From Candidatus Borrarchaeum yapensis (GTDB taxonomy: Archaea; Asgardarchaeota; Sifarchaeia; Borrarchaeales; Borrarchaeaceae): a stretch of 55,823 nucleotides of DNA. The notes beneath the pieces are model-generated. The model saw only the letters and a list, made by a program, of their open reading frames with translations. It ran no database searches and was not told the DNA's origin. Positions 45,064 through 54,059 of this stretch are shown one piece after another. Made by a program: the position numbers and the translations under genes. Positions within the stretch are counted from its first letter, which is position 1; each line of letters opens with the position of its first letter. The stretch lies in assembly GCA_016840515.1 (NCBI GenBank), contig JAEOSF010000021.1, positions 1-55,823 on the forward strand. The letters are read 5' to 3'.

Positions 45064-46275
45064 ATGCCTATGAAGATTGTTTTTACTGCATCACATTTTT
45101 ATCCCTCTCTTGGCGGTATTGAAAATCACTGTTTACAAATAGGAACACGTCTTGTTAAGCGAGGACATGAAGTACTTGCTACTAGTACTACACTTTCAGG
45201 ATTGCGAGCTACAAGAAATTTCAGAAAATTCTCAATTAATGGAATCAAGGTCAGACGATTCATTCCTTTTCCTTTTTTGATTCCTTTTTTTGCTCCGGGA
45301 AGATGGAGTACATCTTTTGCCCCTGGAATGTCGTTTTTCCTTATGAAGAAAATTGTAGAGAGTGATTTGATCCATGCACATGGATATGGTTTTTTTCCTA
45401 CTGATTTAAGTGCATGGGTCTGTAAAATTCGTAAAAAGCCCCTTGTTATTACCCTCCATGGATTTCATCCCGATTATCTCGCATTCATGAAGAATATTTC
45501 CCCTATTGAGGAAATGCGTTTAATGCCTTATTTCAAAGCAATTGCACAGCGATCTTTAAAGATAGCTGATGCTATAATCGTGTTAACTCCTCATGAAAAG
45601 AATATTTTACAATCATATTATCACATCCCCGCTGAGAAAATAGCAATAATTCCTAATGGAATAAATTTGCAAGACTTTTTAAACGCCCCAATAACTAAGG
45701 AATTAAGGAAGAGATATCATCTAATGGAGAATGTTATTCTCTTTGTTGGAGCAATTCGAAAAGAGAAGGGACTTCTCAATCTTTTTCATGCCATCCCAAG
45801 TATAATCAAAGAATTCCCACAAACGTCTTTTGTCTTAATTGGGAAAGATTGGGGATTTAAAAAGTATCTACAGCAAGAAGGAAAACGTTTAGGAATAGAG
45901 AATCACATAAATTTTTTAGGCTCTGTTAAGACATCCTTACTTCGGGAAGCACTAGGTTGTTGTGATGTGTTTGTGAATCCTTCGGCATATGAATCCTTTT
46001 CCATAGTTTTACTCGAAGCAATGGCATCAGGCAAACCGGTTGTTGCAACGAATGTTGGAGGCATTCCACATTTAGTAAGAAACGGAAAAACAGGTATCAT
46101 TGTAAATTATGGTGACCCTGAAGGCATAGCAGATGCTATAAAGAAATTATTGAGCAATTCAGAACTTCGAAGGCAGATGAGTGAAAATGGTGTGCAATTA
46201 GCGAAGAAATATGATTGGGAGAAAATTGTATCACAAATAGAAAGACTGTACGAGAAGATTCTAACCAGTCATTGA
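45064..46275 (+). CDS. GT4-type glycosyltransferase
   Basis: A 403-residue GT-B enzyme. SLGGIENH at the N-terminal acceptor side, then IIPNGINL, LFVGAIRKEKG and the E-x7-E nucleotide-sugar motif in YESFSIVLLEAMASGKPVV. It is expected to act at the cytosolic face of the membrane in glycan or glycolipid synthesis. It converges with a second GT4 gene, 36 bp apart at the 3' ends. Start ATG 45064 or 45070; no clear ribosome-binding site. Confidence 0.9.
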   Translation: MPMKIVFTASHFYPSLGGIENHCLQIGTRLVKRGHEVLATSTTLSGLRATRNFRKFSINGIKVRRFIPFPFLIPFFAPGRWSTSFAPGMSFFLMKKIVESDLIHAHGYGFFPTDLSAWVCKIRKKPLVITLHGFHPDYLAFMKNISPIEEMRLMPYFKAIAQRSLKIADAIIVLTPHEKNILQSYYHIPAEKIAIIPNGINLQDFLNAPITKELRKRYHLMENVILFVGAIRKEKGLLNLFHAIPSIIKEFPQTSFVLIGKDWGFKKYLQQEGKRLGIENHINFLGSVKTSLLREALGCCDVFVNPSAYESFSIVLLEAMASGKPVVATNVGGIPHLVRNGKTGIIVNYGDPEGIADAIKKLLSNSELRRQMSENGVQLAKKYDWEKIVSQIERLYEKILTSH

Positions 46276-46311
46276 GTTGTGTATATAGAATATTAACTGG
46301 ACAAGGGAATT

Positions 46312-47502
46312 CTATTCTCTAACTAAATAATCTTCAAAGCGTGATGCCGAGCGTTTTAATGTGAAATTATCTTCAACATGCTTTCTTCCTGCTTCGCCCA
46401 TTTTTCTTGATAGTTCTTTATCTTCTAAGAATCGGCAAATCGCAATAGCTGCAGACTTTGGGTCCTTAGGGTCAACAAGAAATCCTGTTCGATTATTTTG
46501 AACTGTTTCAGTTGGACCAGATAAATTTGAAGCAACCACTGGCTTTTTTGATGCCATAGCTTCTAAGGGTACTAATCCGAAGGGTTCGTAAATCGGTGTG
46601 TAGAGAACTGCATCTGAGGAACCATAATAATTAACCAGTTCTTGATCTGTTAATCGTTGAATGTGCACATGGTTTTCTAAATGTAGCGTTTTTATGAGGT
46701 TTAAAAGGCGATATCGCTCAGGACCACTTCCCACTATAACTAACTTCGCTTTCTTATGGGTTTTTATAACATGGTGCATTGCTTTGATAGCAGTATCAAA
46801 ATTTTTTACGAGTCGAAGAAAACCTACCGTTAGAATAAGCTCCTCACAATTTAAGGACTCTTTTGCGTTTCCCTTGTCTGAAAATTTTGTTATATCTATT
46901 CCTGGATAACAAACTTGCGCATCCTTCTTGTAAATTCGCTTAACAAGACCTGCAGTATAGTTACTATTTGCTAAGATTAAATCGGTCTTTTTAACGAGAT
47001 GTTGGTCATACCTTTTGTGGATTTTGTTGCTGAAATCTTTCTGAAGTTTTTCTAAGAGATAATACGCATCGTAAAGACCGCTGCCAACTCTCATTCTTGC
47101 ACTATACAAGTGTTCGAATCCAACATCTGTAATTGCGGGATACAATGGTCGATGGGGCTCATGACAGTACCATACCAATTTTGAAGAATCAAGCGATGAT
47201 TTCTTCACCAAGGCGATAGAAAACGCGAGATTGAGATTATGAAAATTAATTATGTCAAAATTGGATAATTGAGAAACTAATTTGTTTTTGGCAAGTGGAG
47301 CTAGGAAATACGCGTCTCCAAGCCAAGGAATTTCAATAATTCTTAGATCTTTTGCTTCAGATACCCATAAATTATAGTCAAATCGTGCAGTGAAAATTGT
47401 AACGTCATGTCCTTTTTCTAAAAGATATCTTGAATACCACAAAAGTAGATTTTCAGCTCCACCTTTCTGATTGAGAAATGCATGGAGAAGGGCAATCCTC
47501 AC
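46312..47502 (-). CDS. GT4-type glycosyltransferase (Alg2-like)
   Basis: A 396-residue GT-B enzyme. It has KGGAENLLLWYSRYLLEKGHDV, WYCHEPHRPLYP, ILTVGFLRLVKNFD-like core and E-x7-E in YEPFGLVPLEAMASKKPVVASN, which resembles mannosyltransferases of the Alg2 type used in archaeal and eukaryotic N-glycan assembly. The GTG at 47502 is preferred as start (AGGTGA 5 nt upstream) over the in-frame GTG at 47511, which lies inside that site. An IS605-like fragment lies 41 bp upstream. Confidence 0.87.
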   Translation of the reverse strand: MRIALLHAFLNQKGGAENLLLWYSRYLLEKGHDVTIFTARFDYNLWVSEAKDLRIIEIPWLGDAYFLAPLAKNKLVSQLSNFDIINFHNLNLAFSIALVKKSSLDSSKLVWYCHEPHRPLYPAITDVGFEHLYSARMRVGSGLYDAYYLLEKLQKDFSNKIHKRYDQHLVKKTDLILANSNYTAGLVKRIYKKDAQVCYPGIDITKFSDKGNAKESLNCEELILTVGFLRLVKNFDTAIKAMHHVIKTHKKAKLVIVGSGPERYRLLNLIKTLHLENHVHIQRLTDQELVNYYGSSDAVLYTPIYEPFGLVPLEAMASKKPVVASNLSGPTETVQNNRTGFLVDPKDPKSAAIAICRFLEDKELSRKMGEAGRKHVEDNFTLKRSASRFEDYLVRE

Positions 47503-47542
47503 CAAAGTCACCTAATAGTTTTCATTTGTTTATATCATTTCT

Positions 47543-47581
47543 TCGCAAGAAGACCCCCCAACTTGTTGGGCGGTAGTTCAC
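47543..47581 (+). mobile_element. Minimal IS605-type end fragment
   Basis: CGCAAGAAG, a CCCCCCAAC/GTTGGGCGG hairpin and GGTAGTTCAC. It starts like the left end of copy 2 (nearly identical for ~25 bp) but finishes like a right end, so it may be a recombinant or internally deleted copy. No coding content. Confidence 0.6.
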
Positions 47582-47637
47582 TGAACAAATAAATGAAGAT
47601 TAGTTAGAAAACTGAACATTAAACCTATTTAAGCCAA

Positions 47638-48099
47638 CTAATAGGCTTCTTGTAAAAAGATTTTGCATGAATCCTCTTTTAGGTCTTCTTTATAGCATTT
47701 TATCTCGATCTCTTTGTTCCATAAGTATTCCAGAAGACCTGTTAAAAGACCACAATAGTACGCAATGTCTAATTCATTTAAGTAATTCGTAATTTGACAT
47801 TCGCAGTTTTTTAAAGATTCATAACAGCTTATCTTTAATGCACCAAAACCATTCTTTCTAAGCCATTCACAAAGTTCATTTAAATATATTTGTGAAGCAT
47901 CATTCTGATTCTGTTCAATTTTCTTCATTTTGTGGAAAAAAAGGTGTCCAATATTTCGACCGTGTTCAAACATTATAGGGGCGATTAATTCGCATCCAAA
48001 AAAGGAGGTCAATACGTTATTTAGGCTTAAAAGCCATTCTTTATCAATATCGACCTTCTGATTTTCTTCATTCCTGATATCTTTTTCTAGAGACTCCAA
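47638..48099 (-). CDS. V4R-domain-like protein
   Basis: A 153-residue protein. The GLLTGLLEYLWNKEIEIKCYKEDLKEDSCKIFL end matches the last strands of the V4R (4-vinyl reductase) ligand-binding domain, and GRNIGHLFFHK its first helix. Cysteines (C36, C77, C96, C103, C105, C119, C134, C144) are numerous. The domain binds small hydrophobic molecules or metal. Encoded close to a winged-helix regulator on the same strand, so it may be a ligand sensor. Start is TTG with GAGGGA 8 nt upstream. Confidence 0.6.
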   Translation of the reverse strand: MESLEKDIRNEENQKVDIDKEWLLSLNNVLTSFFGCELIAPIMFEHGRNIGHLFFHKMKKIEQNQNDASQIYLNELCEWLRKNGFGALKISCYESLKNCECQITNYLNELDIAYYCGLLTGLLEYLWNKEIEIKCYKEDLKEDSCKIFLQEAY

Positions 48100-48113
48100 A
48101 GGGCATGTCCCTC

Positions 48114-48428
48114 AAGAGATTGAATTTACGATTTTGTTGAGCAGTAAGTACTGTTATTCACTATTATATATAGTTTCTACTTTTTTACTACTTTCCTGTG
48201 GAAAAAACTAAAGCAGAATCATTAAAACAAAAAAAGATAAATCTCCACAGATATAACGTGCTTTGTAATTGGATTAATCAGCAGGAGCTAACATATAAAT
48301 ATATATCTGCGGTTTGATTAATGCTCACTCCCCCTCCTTAAGCAAATGCTTAAACGCATTTATAATTTCTCCTTATATTTAAATTTTTTGCAAAAATCCA
48401 AATATTGTGATACTTCAAATGATTAACC
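48114..48428. other. 315-bp intergenic region with inverted repeats
   Basis: CCACAGATATA (48245-48255) and TATATATCTGCGG (48300-48312) are inverted with one mismatch. A TTAAGC/GCTTAA pair lies near 48340. On the minus strand this is the promoter region of the V4R-like gene; the repeats may bind the adjacent winged-helix protein. No gene is seen. Confidence 0.45.
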
Positions 48429-48788
48429 TTACTGTCTATTCAATACGAAATATGTGCTCTTAGATAAGTTCCGATACAAAAACTCTCTGATTTTCTGAAT
48501 GAGAGTTTCATCTTGTTCTACTGCGGAAATTATATCCTTTAGTAACAATAAGACCTGAACAATAGAGTTTTTTTGGTTTAGCCAATAAATCTTGGTGCGT
48601 TTTCCTACGCTTTCTTCATTTAGGATTTCATACTCTACAAGTTTTTTTAGGAATCTAGATACGGAATATGAGTGAAGTCCAGTCTTTTGAGCGATATTAT
48701 TTAGTATCATTCTGTTATTCCGTTCCTTTGAATCTAAAAAGAAATCTAAAATTTTGATAAATGGTGTTCGTCCAAAGTACTTTTCCAA
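48429..48788 (-). CDS. Winged-helix transcription regulator
   Basis: A 119-residue protein. Residues 5-75 form a winged helix: IKILDFFLDS, MILNNIAQKTGLHSYSVSRFL (recognition helix) and VGKRTKIYWLN (wing). The C-terminal helix probably dimerises. The V4R-like gene follows on the same strand after a 329-bp region with inverted repeats. TTG start behind GAGG. Confidence 0.75.
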   Translation of the reverse strand: MEKYFGRTPFIKILDFFLDSKERNNRMILNNIAQKTGLHSYSVSRFLKKLVEYEILNEESVGKRTKIYWLNQKNSIVQVLLLLKDIISAVEQDETLIQKIREFLYRNLSKSTYFVLNRQ

Positions 48789-49207
48789 TTATATTCCTCA
48801 TTTAATGATTACGGTATGGATATTGCAAGCTTGGTGTCCTGAGAGTTGGTCTTATCTTTCAAAGCGAACTTATCTCATAAGATATTAGTGATTGAGGGTT
48901 AATGTTTAATTAAGATTATAATTTAGCATATTAAATTAAGTTTTTGTTTGTGAAATATCCCCCCGAAGATTAGTTGATCATTCATGCGTCACTAATAACT
49001 GATTACTTAGGAAATAAATTAGCAACTCCTTATTAATATTTCTTTTATTGTAGAATTAACCAGATGGTTTCATTATAAGAAAAAAAATACAAAAAACTAA
49101 CAAAAATCAAAAAAAGTCATTCTTTAAAAAGAAACCAACTTTAAAAAGTAAGAGAATTCTGTTAAGTTTTTAGTATTAAAAAGGTCTATAGATGACTCTT
49201 ACAGATA
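48789..49207. other. 419-bp AT-rich intergenic region
   Basis: No gene seen. It holds the promoter of the winged-helix gene at its left, and long A and T runs. Minus-strand translation was checked for a continuation of the PAS protein beyond the mobile element; stop codons occur within a few codons. Confidence 0.5.
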
Positions 49208-49452
49208 ACCATGCAAGAAAGCACCAATGCTTTAGCGTGGTGATGAATTGCGTGGTGTTTATATAGTTTTTTGATGAAACCAATTATAGTACCTACGGGG
49301 CGTAGGGATGTTAAGCCTGTGGAGATAAGACCTCCGTAACCCGTAAGGGGATCGAGTCTGTCGTTGAAGCAGGAAGCCTCGATGCTTTAGCACGAGGTAG
49401 CTCACACTAACGACACAAGAAAGCACCACAGCTTCAGCGTGGGGTAGTTCAA
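49208..49452 (+). mobile_element. Non-autonomous IS200/IS605-type element (copy 3, two right ends)
   Basis: The left end has GCAAGAAAGCACC, a CACCA/TGGTG hairpin (49222-49242) and GATGAATTGCGTG as in copy 2. The body has GGGATGTTAAGCCTGTGGAG and CAGGAAGC (49370-49377). There are two right ends in tandem: hairpin CCTCG/CGAGG then TAGCTCAC (to 49405), and hairpin then GGGGTAGTTCAA (to 49452). No TnpA or TnpB frame. The second right end provides the stop codon of the PAS gene on the other strand (TCA at 49449-49451). Confidence 0.7.
49280..49405 (+). ncRNA. omegaRNA-like segment of element copy 3
   Basis: The best-preserved scaffold of the three copies: TTAAGCCTGTGGAG, a CCTCC pairing partner, then GTTGAAGCAGGAAGCC and the terminal hairpin with TAGCTCAC. 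These are the kind of phrases found at the 3' end of IS605 tnpB genes, where omegaRNA is made. No tnpB is present. The sequence beyond the end (potential guide) is the second right end, not chromosomal DNA. Confidence 0.5.
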
Positions 49453-52400
49453 TACTTACTATACCGCCTCTCTAAATCCTTAAGTTCCAATGCCCTCTCT
49501 TCAACGAGTTTTTCTAGGTTTTCAGTATATTCTTTGATTTTTTCCTCGGCTCTCTTGCGTTCAGTGATGTCACGAACGATGCCCCACACCCCAACAGGAC
49601 GGTCTTCCTTCTCTTTCACGAACCATACTCTTACAGAGACAGGAATAGTTGTTCCATCTTTCGTTTTGATTTCCTGTTCATACGCCTCCGAATAGCCTGT
49701 CTTGTACATGTGTTCAGTAGCGCGTTTTTCTACAGTATTAAACCATTTACGGGGCGTGATGTCAAAAAAGTTCAATTTACATAGATCTTCTTTGGTATAG
49801 CCGAGCATATCAGCTAGTGCCTTATTACAATCTGTAATATTTCTGTTTAAATTTGCATAGAAAATTCCATCTATAGAGGACTCATATAAGCCACGATAAC
49901 GCCTCTCTGACTCCCTAAGTCTCTCTGTCCGCTCTTCAACAAGTTTTTCGAGGTTTTCAGCGTAATTTTTTAACTGACTCTCCAAAATTTTTCGTTCAGA
50001 AATGTCGCGGACGATTGTCCACGTTCCAATTGGGTTATTTTCTTTATCTTTAATGCGCCATGCTTTTACTGAGGCCGAAATAATTGTCCCGTCTATCTTG
50101 ATAGCTTCGGTTTCCAACTCATCAGAATAACCTCTTGTAAAAATTTGGTCAGACAGAATTTTTGCCATATAGTTAAACAATTTACTGGGAAAGAGTTCGC
50201 GATAGTTCGAATTATATAGTTGCTTTTTTGTATATTCTAGCATATCTGCGAAGGCCTGATTACATTCTAAAATATTTCCTTCAAGATCTAGGAAGACAAT
50301 GCCGTCTAAGGACGATTCATACAAGCCACGATAACGTTCTTCAGATGCTTCTAGGTCTTCAGTATACTTCTTCAATTGCCTCTCCATTTTCTTCTGTTCG
50401 GAGATATCACGAACTATTGTCCACATTCCAGTAGGCGTGCTTTCCTTATCTTTAATGAGCCAGCCTCTTACAGAGACCGGAAAGATTGTACCATCTTTCT
50501 TGATATGCTCTTTTTCATATACATTTGAATAGCCTTTTGGAAGTATTTGTTTAGTGACGATTTCTGTTTCAAAGTCATACCATCTATCAGGCGTAAGATC
50601 TTGATATTTTAAGTTATAGAGATCATCCTTGATATATCCCAGCATGTTGGCGTAGGCTTGATTGCATTCTATAATGTTTCCATCCATATCCAAAGAGGCA
50701 ATGCCATCAATAGAGGACTCATACAAGCCACGATAGCGCTTCTCCGATGCTTTTAGGTCTGACGTTCTTTCTTCAACAAGTTTTTCGAGATTTTCTGTAT
50801 AGTCTTTTAGTTGCATCTCTAATTGCTTTCTTTTAGTAATATCCTTAACTACCTCAATAACGGCTACGATATTTCCTTCCGCATCTCTAATTGGGGAACT
50901 AGTGGTCAAGATATTCATAGGACGTCCATCTGGACATATAACTACTCCTTCCGAAACCACATTTTGTTCGTCATTTATCACTTTTTTAACGGTACAATTT
51001 GAGCAGGGCTCAGTTAACCCTTTGTACGCTTCATAACATTTCTGTCCAATAACGTCTCCATAAATCTCCCTTTCTGGTTGATTTACCCAGATAATGTCTA
51101 AATCTTTGTTTTGAATTGTAATGAGGTCTCCAATGGCACTCAATATTGCCTGCTGTTTTGCTTCTGACTCAACTAATTGACGCTCTAACTTCTTTTGTTC
51201 CGTGATATCCTTCTCTACTTCTAAAATAGCTACGATGTTTCCTTCAGCATCCCGAACAGGCGAACTTGTGATAAACACATGAATAGATGATCCATCAGGA
51301 AGTATACTCTCTCGTTCAGAAATCACCGTTTTTCCTTCGTTGAAGACCTTTTCAACGTAACAATCTTCACATGGTTCATCTAGTCTTTTATATACATTGT
51401 AACACTTCCTTCCAACAATATCTCCATAAAGGGTCCTCATAGGTTGATTTACCCAGATGATGTCTAAATCTCTGTTCTGAATGGTGATAAGATCAGCTAT
51501 TCCCGTAAGAATCGCATTAAGTTTTTCCTTCGATTCATTTAACTCTTTTGTCTGCGTATCAATGATAGTTTCTAAGTTTTCAGTATAATTTTTTAACTCT
51601 TGCTCCAATTTCTTTCGTTTGGTGATGTCCTTATCCACTTCTACAACAGCAATTATTTTTCCCTCAGCATCGTGTAAAGGAGAACTGGTAACTAATACAT
51701 GAATTGGTGTACCATCTGGAAGTGTGCTGACTCGTTCAGAAACAGTCGTTTTTCCTTCTTTGAAAACTTTTTTAACAGAACATTCTGGACAGGGTTCAGT
51801 TAACCCTTTGTAAGCTTTATAACACTTCTTTCCAACGATTTCTCCCCACAGTTCTCTCATTGGCTGATTAACCCATATGATGTCTAGATCCTTATTTTGA
51901 ATTGTAATGAGATCTCCAATTCCACTCAAGATTACCTTGAGTTTTTCTTCCGATTCTCTTAATTCCTTTGCTCGCTCCTCAACAAGTTTTTCTAGGTTTT
52001 CAGTATAATTTTTTATTTTTTCTTCCGCACGTTTACGATTGGTGATATCACGAACTGTACCAACGATTCCTATGGGTTTTCCATCAGTTTCCTTCAGTAG
52101 TGAAGCTGCGACATAGGCGGGAAAGTTAGTACCGTCCTTGCGTCGCAATATAATTTCTACTTCTGCATAGCCCTTTTCTTTAATTTCTTTTACAGTGGTC
52201 ACACCCATTTCGTCAAAAGCTTGTTTGGTTGGATAGAAAAGTTTGGAACTTTTTCCTATGATTTCTTCCTTCTTATATCCAAAAATTCGTTCTGTAGCAT
52301 TATTGCAGGTTATAAACCTCCTATTCATGTCTGTGACAAAAATGCTGTCGGTTACGCTGTTAAACATCTTTTCCAGGTACTCTTTTGCTCTAAGAACCTC

Positions 52401-53264
52401 TTTCTCAGCCTTCTTGCGCTCTGTAATGTTAAATATAATCCCTCGGAGCCCAATAGGTTTTCCCTTGTCGTCTTTTACTAAAGTGCTATGTATAGTAATT
52501 GGGAATTTACTTCCGTCTTTTCTTCGCGCCGTGTATTCGTTTATCCCTATTTCTTCTCCTCTCATTAGTCTTCTAATATTCTCATTGAGTTTCTCGTGAT
52601 CTTCAGGAACTACTAGTTGGAAGGCATTTAATCCTCTATCAAGATCCTCTTGAGAATAGCCAGTATTTTCAAATCCTATTTGATTGGTGAAAGTAAGATT
52701 TCCTTCGGTATCTGTTTCATAAACTGTTTCTGGCAATAACTCAGTAAATTCTCTGAATTTCTTTTCACTCTCGCGTAACTCTTTCTCCACTTCCTTGCGC
52801 TCGCTAATTTCGCGAACTATAACTAAATCTGCTTGTTTCCCTTCGTATTCAATCAAACAGGCATTTATTTCAACTGGTATCTTTTTACCATCTTTTGTAT
52901 AGAGGTTTATTTCGTATTTGTATGGGACATCCTCTCCAGCAATCCTATTTTTATACTGTCCCATAACGAAATCTCTAAATTCTGGAGTAATAAAGTCAAT
53001 AAATGGTTTTCCAACTGTTTCATCTAATGTAAACCCAAAAAGGTCAAGCAACTTTGAATTTGCAAATTTTATTTTCCCATGTTGAGCAATAGCGACCCCA
53101 TCGTTTCCTTTTTCTACAATAGTTGAATACTTATCCTTTGATTCCCTTAGCGCTTTTTCTACGCGCTTGTATTGCATTTCTGATGCTTCCAATTCAGCAA
53201 TTCTTTGACGTAATTCTATCAGTTCAGTCATAAGTTGCTCTTTAGTCTTATTCTCATGGCTCAT
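49449..53264 (-). CDS. Nine-PAS-domain signalling protein without kinase domain
   Basis: A 1271-residue soluble protein. An N-terminal coiled coil (1-45) is followed by about nine PAS domains, starting near 45, 165, 290, 440, 570, 690, 835, 970 and 1110, each linked by a coiled coil of the TENLEKLVEERxxEL type. Three consecutive PAS domains (about 440-810) are near-copies with a CX10CX2C motif that could bind metal or heme or form disulfides. No HisKA, HATPase, GGDEF or HTH domain is found, and the last residues (ERRYSKY) match the first residues of another PAS unit. The stop codon lies inside element copy 3; removing it would add only a few residues. Function: probably a sensor scaffold acting with another output protein. 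Confidence 0.85.
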   Translation of the reverse strand: MSHENKTKEQLMTELIELRQRIAELEASEMQYKRVEKALRESKDKYSTIVEKGNDGVAIAQHGKIKFANSKLLDLFGFTLDETVGKPFIDFITPEFRDFVMGQYKNRIAGEDVPYKYEINLYTKDGKKIPVEINACLIEYEGKQADLVIVREISERKEVEKELRESEKKFREFTELLPETVYETDTEGNLTFTNQIGFENTGYSQEDLDRGLNAFQLVVPEDHEKLNENIRRLMRGEEIGINEYTARRKDGSKFPITIHSTLVKDDKGKPIGLRGIIFNITERKKAEKEVLRAKEYLEKMFNSVTDSIFVTDMNRRFITCNNATERIFGYKKEEIIGKSSKLFYPTKQAFDEMGVTTVKEIKEKGYAEVEIILRRKDGTNFPAYVAASLLKETDGKPIGIVGTVRDITNRKRAEEKIKNYTENLEKLVEERAKELRESEEKLKVILSGIGDLITIQNKDLDIIWVNQPMRELWGEIVGKKCYKAYKGLTEPCPECSVKKVFKEGKTTVSERVSTLPDGTPIHVLVTSSPLHDAEGKIIAVVEVDKDITKRKKLEQELKNYTENLETIIDTQTKELNESKEKLNAILTGIADLITIQNRDLDIIWVNQPMRTLYGDIVGRKCYNVYKRLDEPCEDCYVEKVFNEGKTVISERESILPDGSSIHVFITSSPVRDAEGNIVAILEVEKDITEQKKLERQLVESEAKQQAILSAIGDLITIQNKDLDIIWVNQPEREIYGDVIGQKCYEAYKGLTEPCSNCTVKKVINDEQNVVSEGVVICPDGRPMNILTTSSPIRDAEGNIVAVIEVVKDITKRKQLEMQLKDYTENLEKLVEERTSDLKASEKRYRGLYESSIDGIASLDMDGNIIECNQAYANMLGYIKDDLYNLKYQDLTPDRWYDFETEIVTKQILPKGYSNVYEKEHIKKDGTIFPVSVRGWLIKDKESTPTGMWTIVRDISEQKKMERQLKKYTEDLEASEERYRGLYESSLDGIVFLDLEGNILECNQAFADMLEYTKKQLYNSNYRELFPSKLFNYMAKILSDQIFTRGYSDELETEAIKIDGTIISASVKAWRIKDKENNPIGTWTIVRDISERKILESQLKNYAENLEKLVEERTERLRESERRYRGLYESSIDGIFYANLNRNITDCNKALADMLGYTKEDLCKLNFFDITPRKWFNTVEKRATEHMYKTGYSEAYEQEIKTKDGTTIPVSVRVWFVKEKEDRPVGVWGIVRDITERKRAEEKIKEYTENLEKLVEERALELKDLERRYSKY
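50800..51970 (-). repeat. Tandem near-identical PAS modules
   Basis: Three ~390-bp units coding GDLITIQN(K/R)DLDIIWVNQP and EPCxxC motifs are similar at both DNA and protein level, pointing to recent duplication. They could recombine and change PAS copy number. Confidence 0.6.
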
Positions 53265-53453
53265 TTGAAGAGACTCCTGAAAATTGTATTATTAGGAAGG
53301 TATGATTTGCATCTAGTCAGGTTGATCCCTACCCCAACTTCTAACAAATAATCTGATTCTTTATATATTTCATTGTTAATCACTTTAAAAATAATGTATA
53401 CAACTGTCATTCAAGAGTTTACACTTCCAAAACAGTAAACAGGAGGATGTTTT

Positions 53454-54002
53454 ATGGATTTTCTGGAAGTAATTGAAACAAGACGAAGTATTAGGAAATA
53501 TAAGAGTGAACCAATTCCTGAAGATAAACTAAACAAAATTCTCGAAGCTGCACGTATCGCTCCGAGTTGGAGTAATCTCCAGTGTTGGAAATATATAGTG
53601 ATAAATGATGAGAACATAAAAAAGGCGTTAGCAGACGTCTTACCTTCAGGAAATCCTGTTAAAAAGGCATTTACGCAAGCTCCTATTATAATAGCAGGAT
53701 GTGCAGATCCAGAACGCTCAGGATACATAGGTTCCCAAAGAATAGGGGCTAAACAGTGGCACATACTTGATCTTGGAATCTCTATGCAACAACTAGTCCT
53801 TGCAGCGACAAATGAGGGATTAGGGACATGTTGGGTGTGCTGGTTCAACGAAAATAAGGTTAAAGATATTCTTAAAGTACCAGATAATATTGACGTAGTA
53901 GCACTAACTCCTCTCGGGTATCCTGATGAAGAACCAAAAGCAAAACGCAGAAAAGCCCTAGAAGAAATCGTTTATTACGAACAATACGGGCGGGCTAAGT
54001 AG
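53454..54002 (+). CDS. Nitroreductase-family flavoprotein
   Basis: A 182-residue FMN oxidoreductase with ETRRSIRKYKSEPIPEDKL, RIAPSWSNLQCWKYIVI, EGLGTCWVCWFNE and the LGYPDEEPKAKRRK end. The 'CW' pairs differ from the paralogue at 44520. AGGAGG lies 7 nt ahead of the ATG. A 57-bp gap leads to the LarA-like gene on the same strand, so an operon is possible. Substrate unknown. Confidence 0.9.
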   Translation: MDFLEVIETRRSIRKYKSEPIPEDKLNKILEAARIAPSWSNLQCWKYIVINDENIKKALADVLPSGNPVKKAFTQAPIIIAGCADPERSGYIGSQRIGAKQWHILDLGISMQQLVLAATNEGLGTCWVCWFNENKVKDILKVPDNIDVVALTPLGYPDEEPKAKRRKALEEIVYYEQYGRAK

Positions 54003-54059
54003 CTGTTTGTAATAGTTTTTTACAATTTTACTGAACTTAACAACTTTGGTGAGAGATAA

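Noticed and set aside
49205..53264. Idea that element copy 3 cut a histidine kinase domain off the PAS protein
   Set aside because: Reading across the site without the element gives a stop within a few codons, and no kinase-like coding is seen in 48789-49207.
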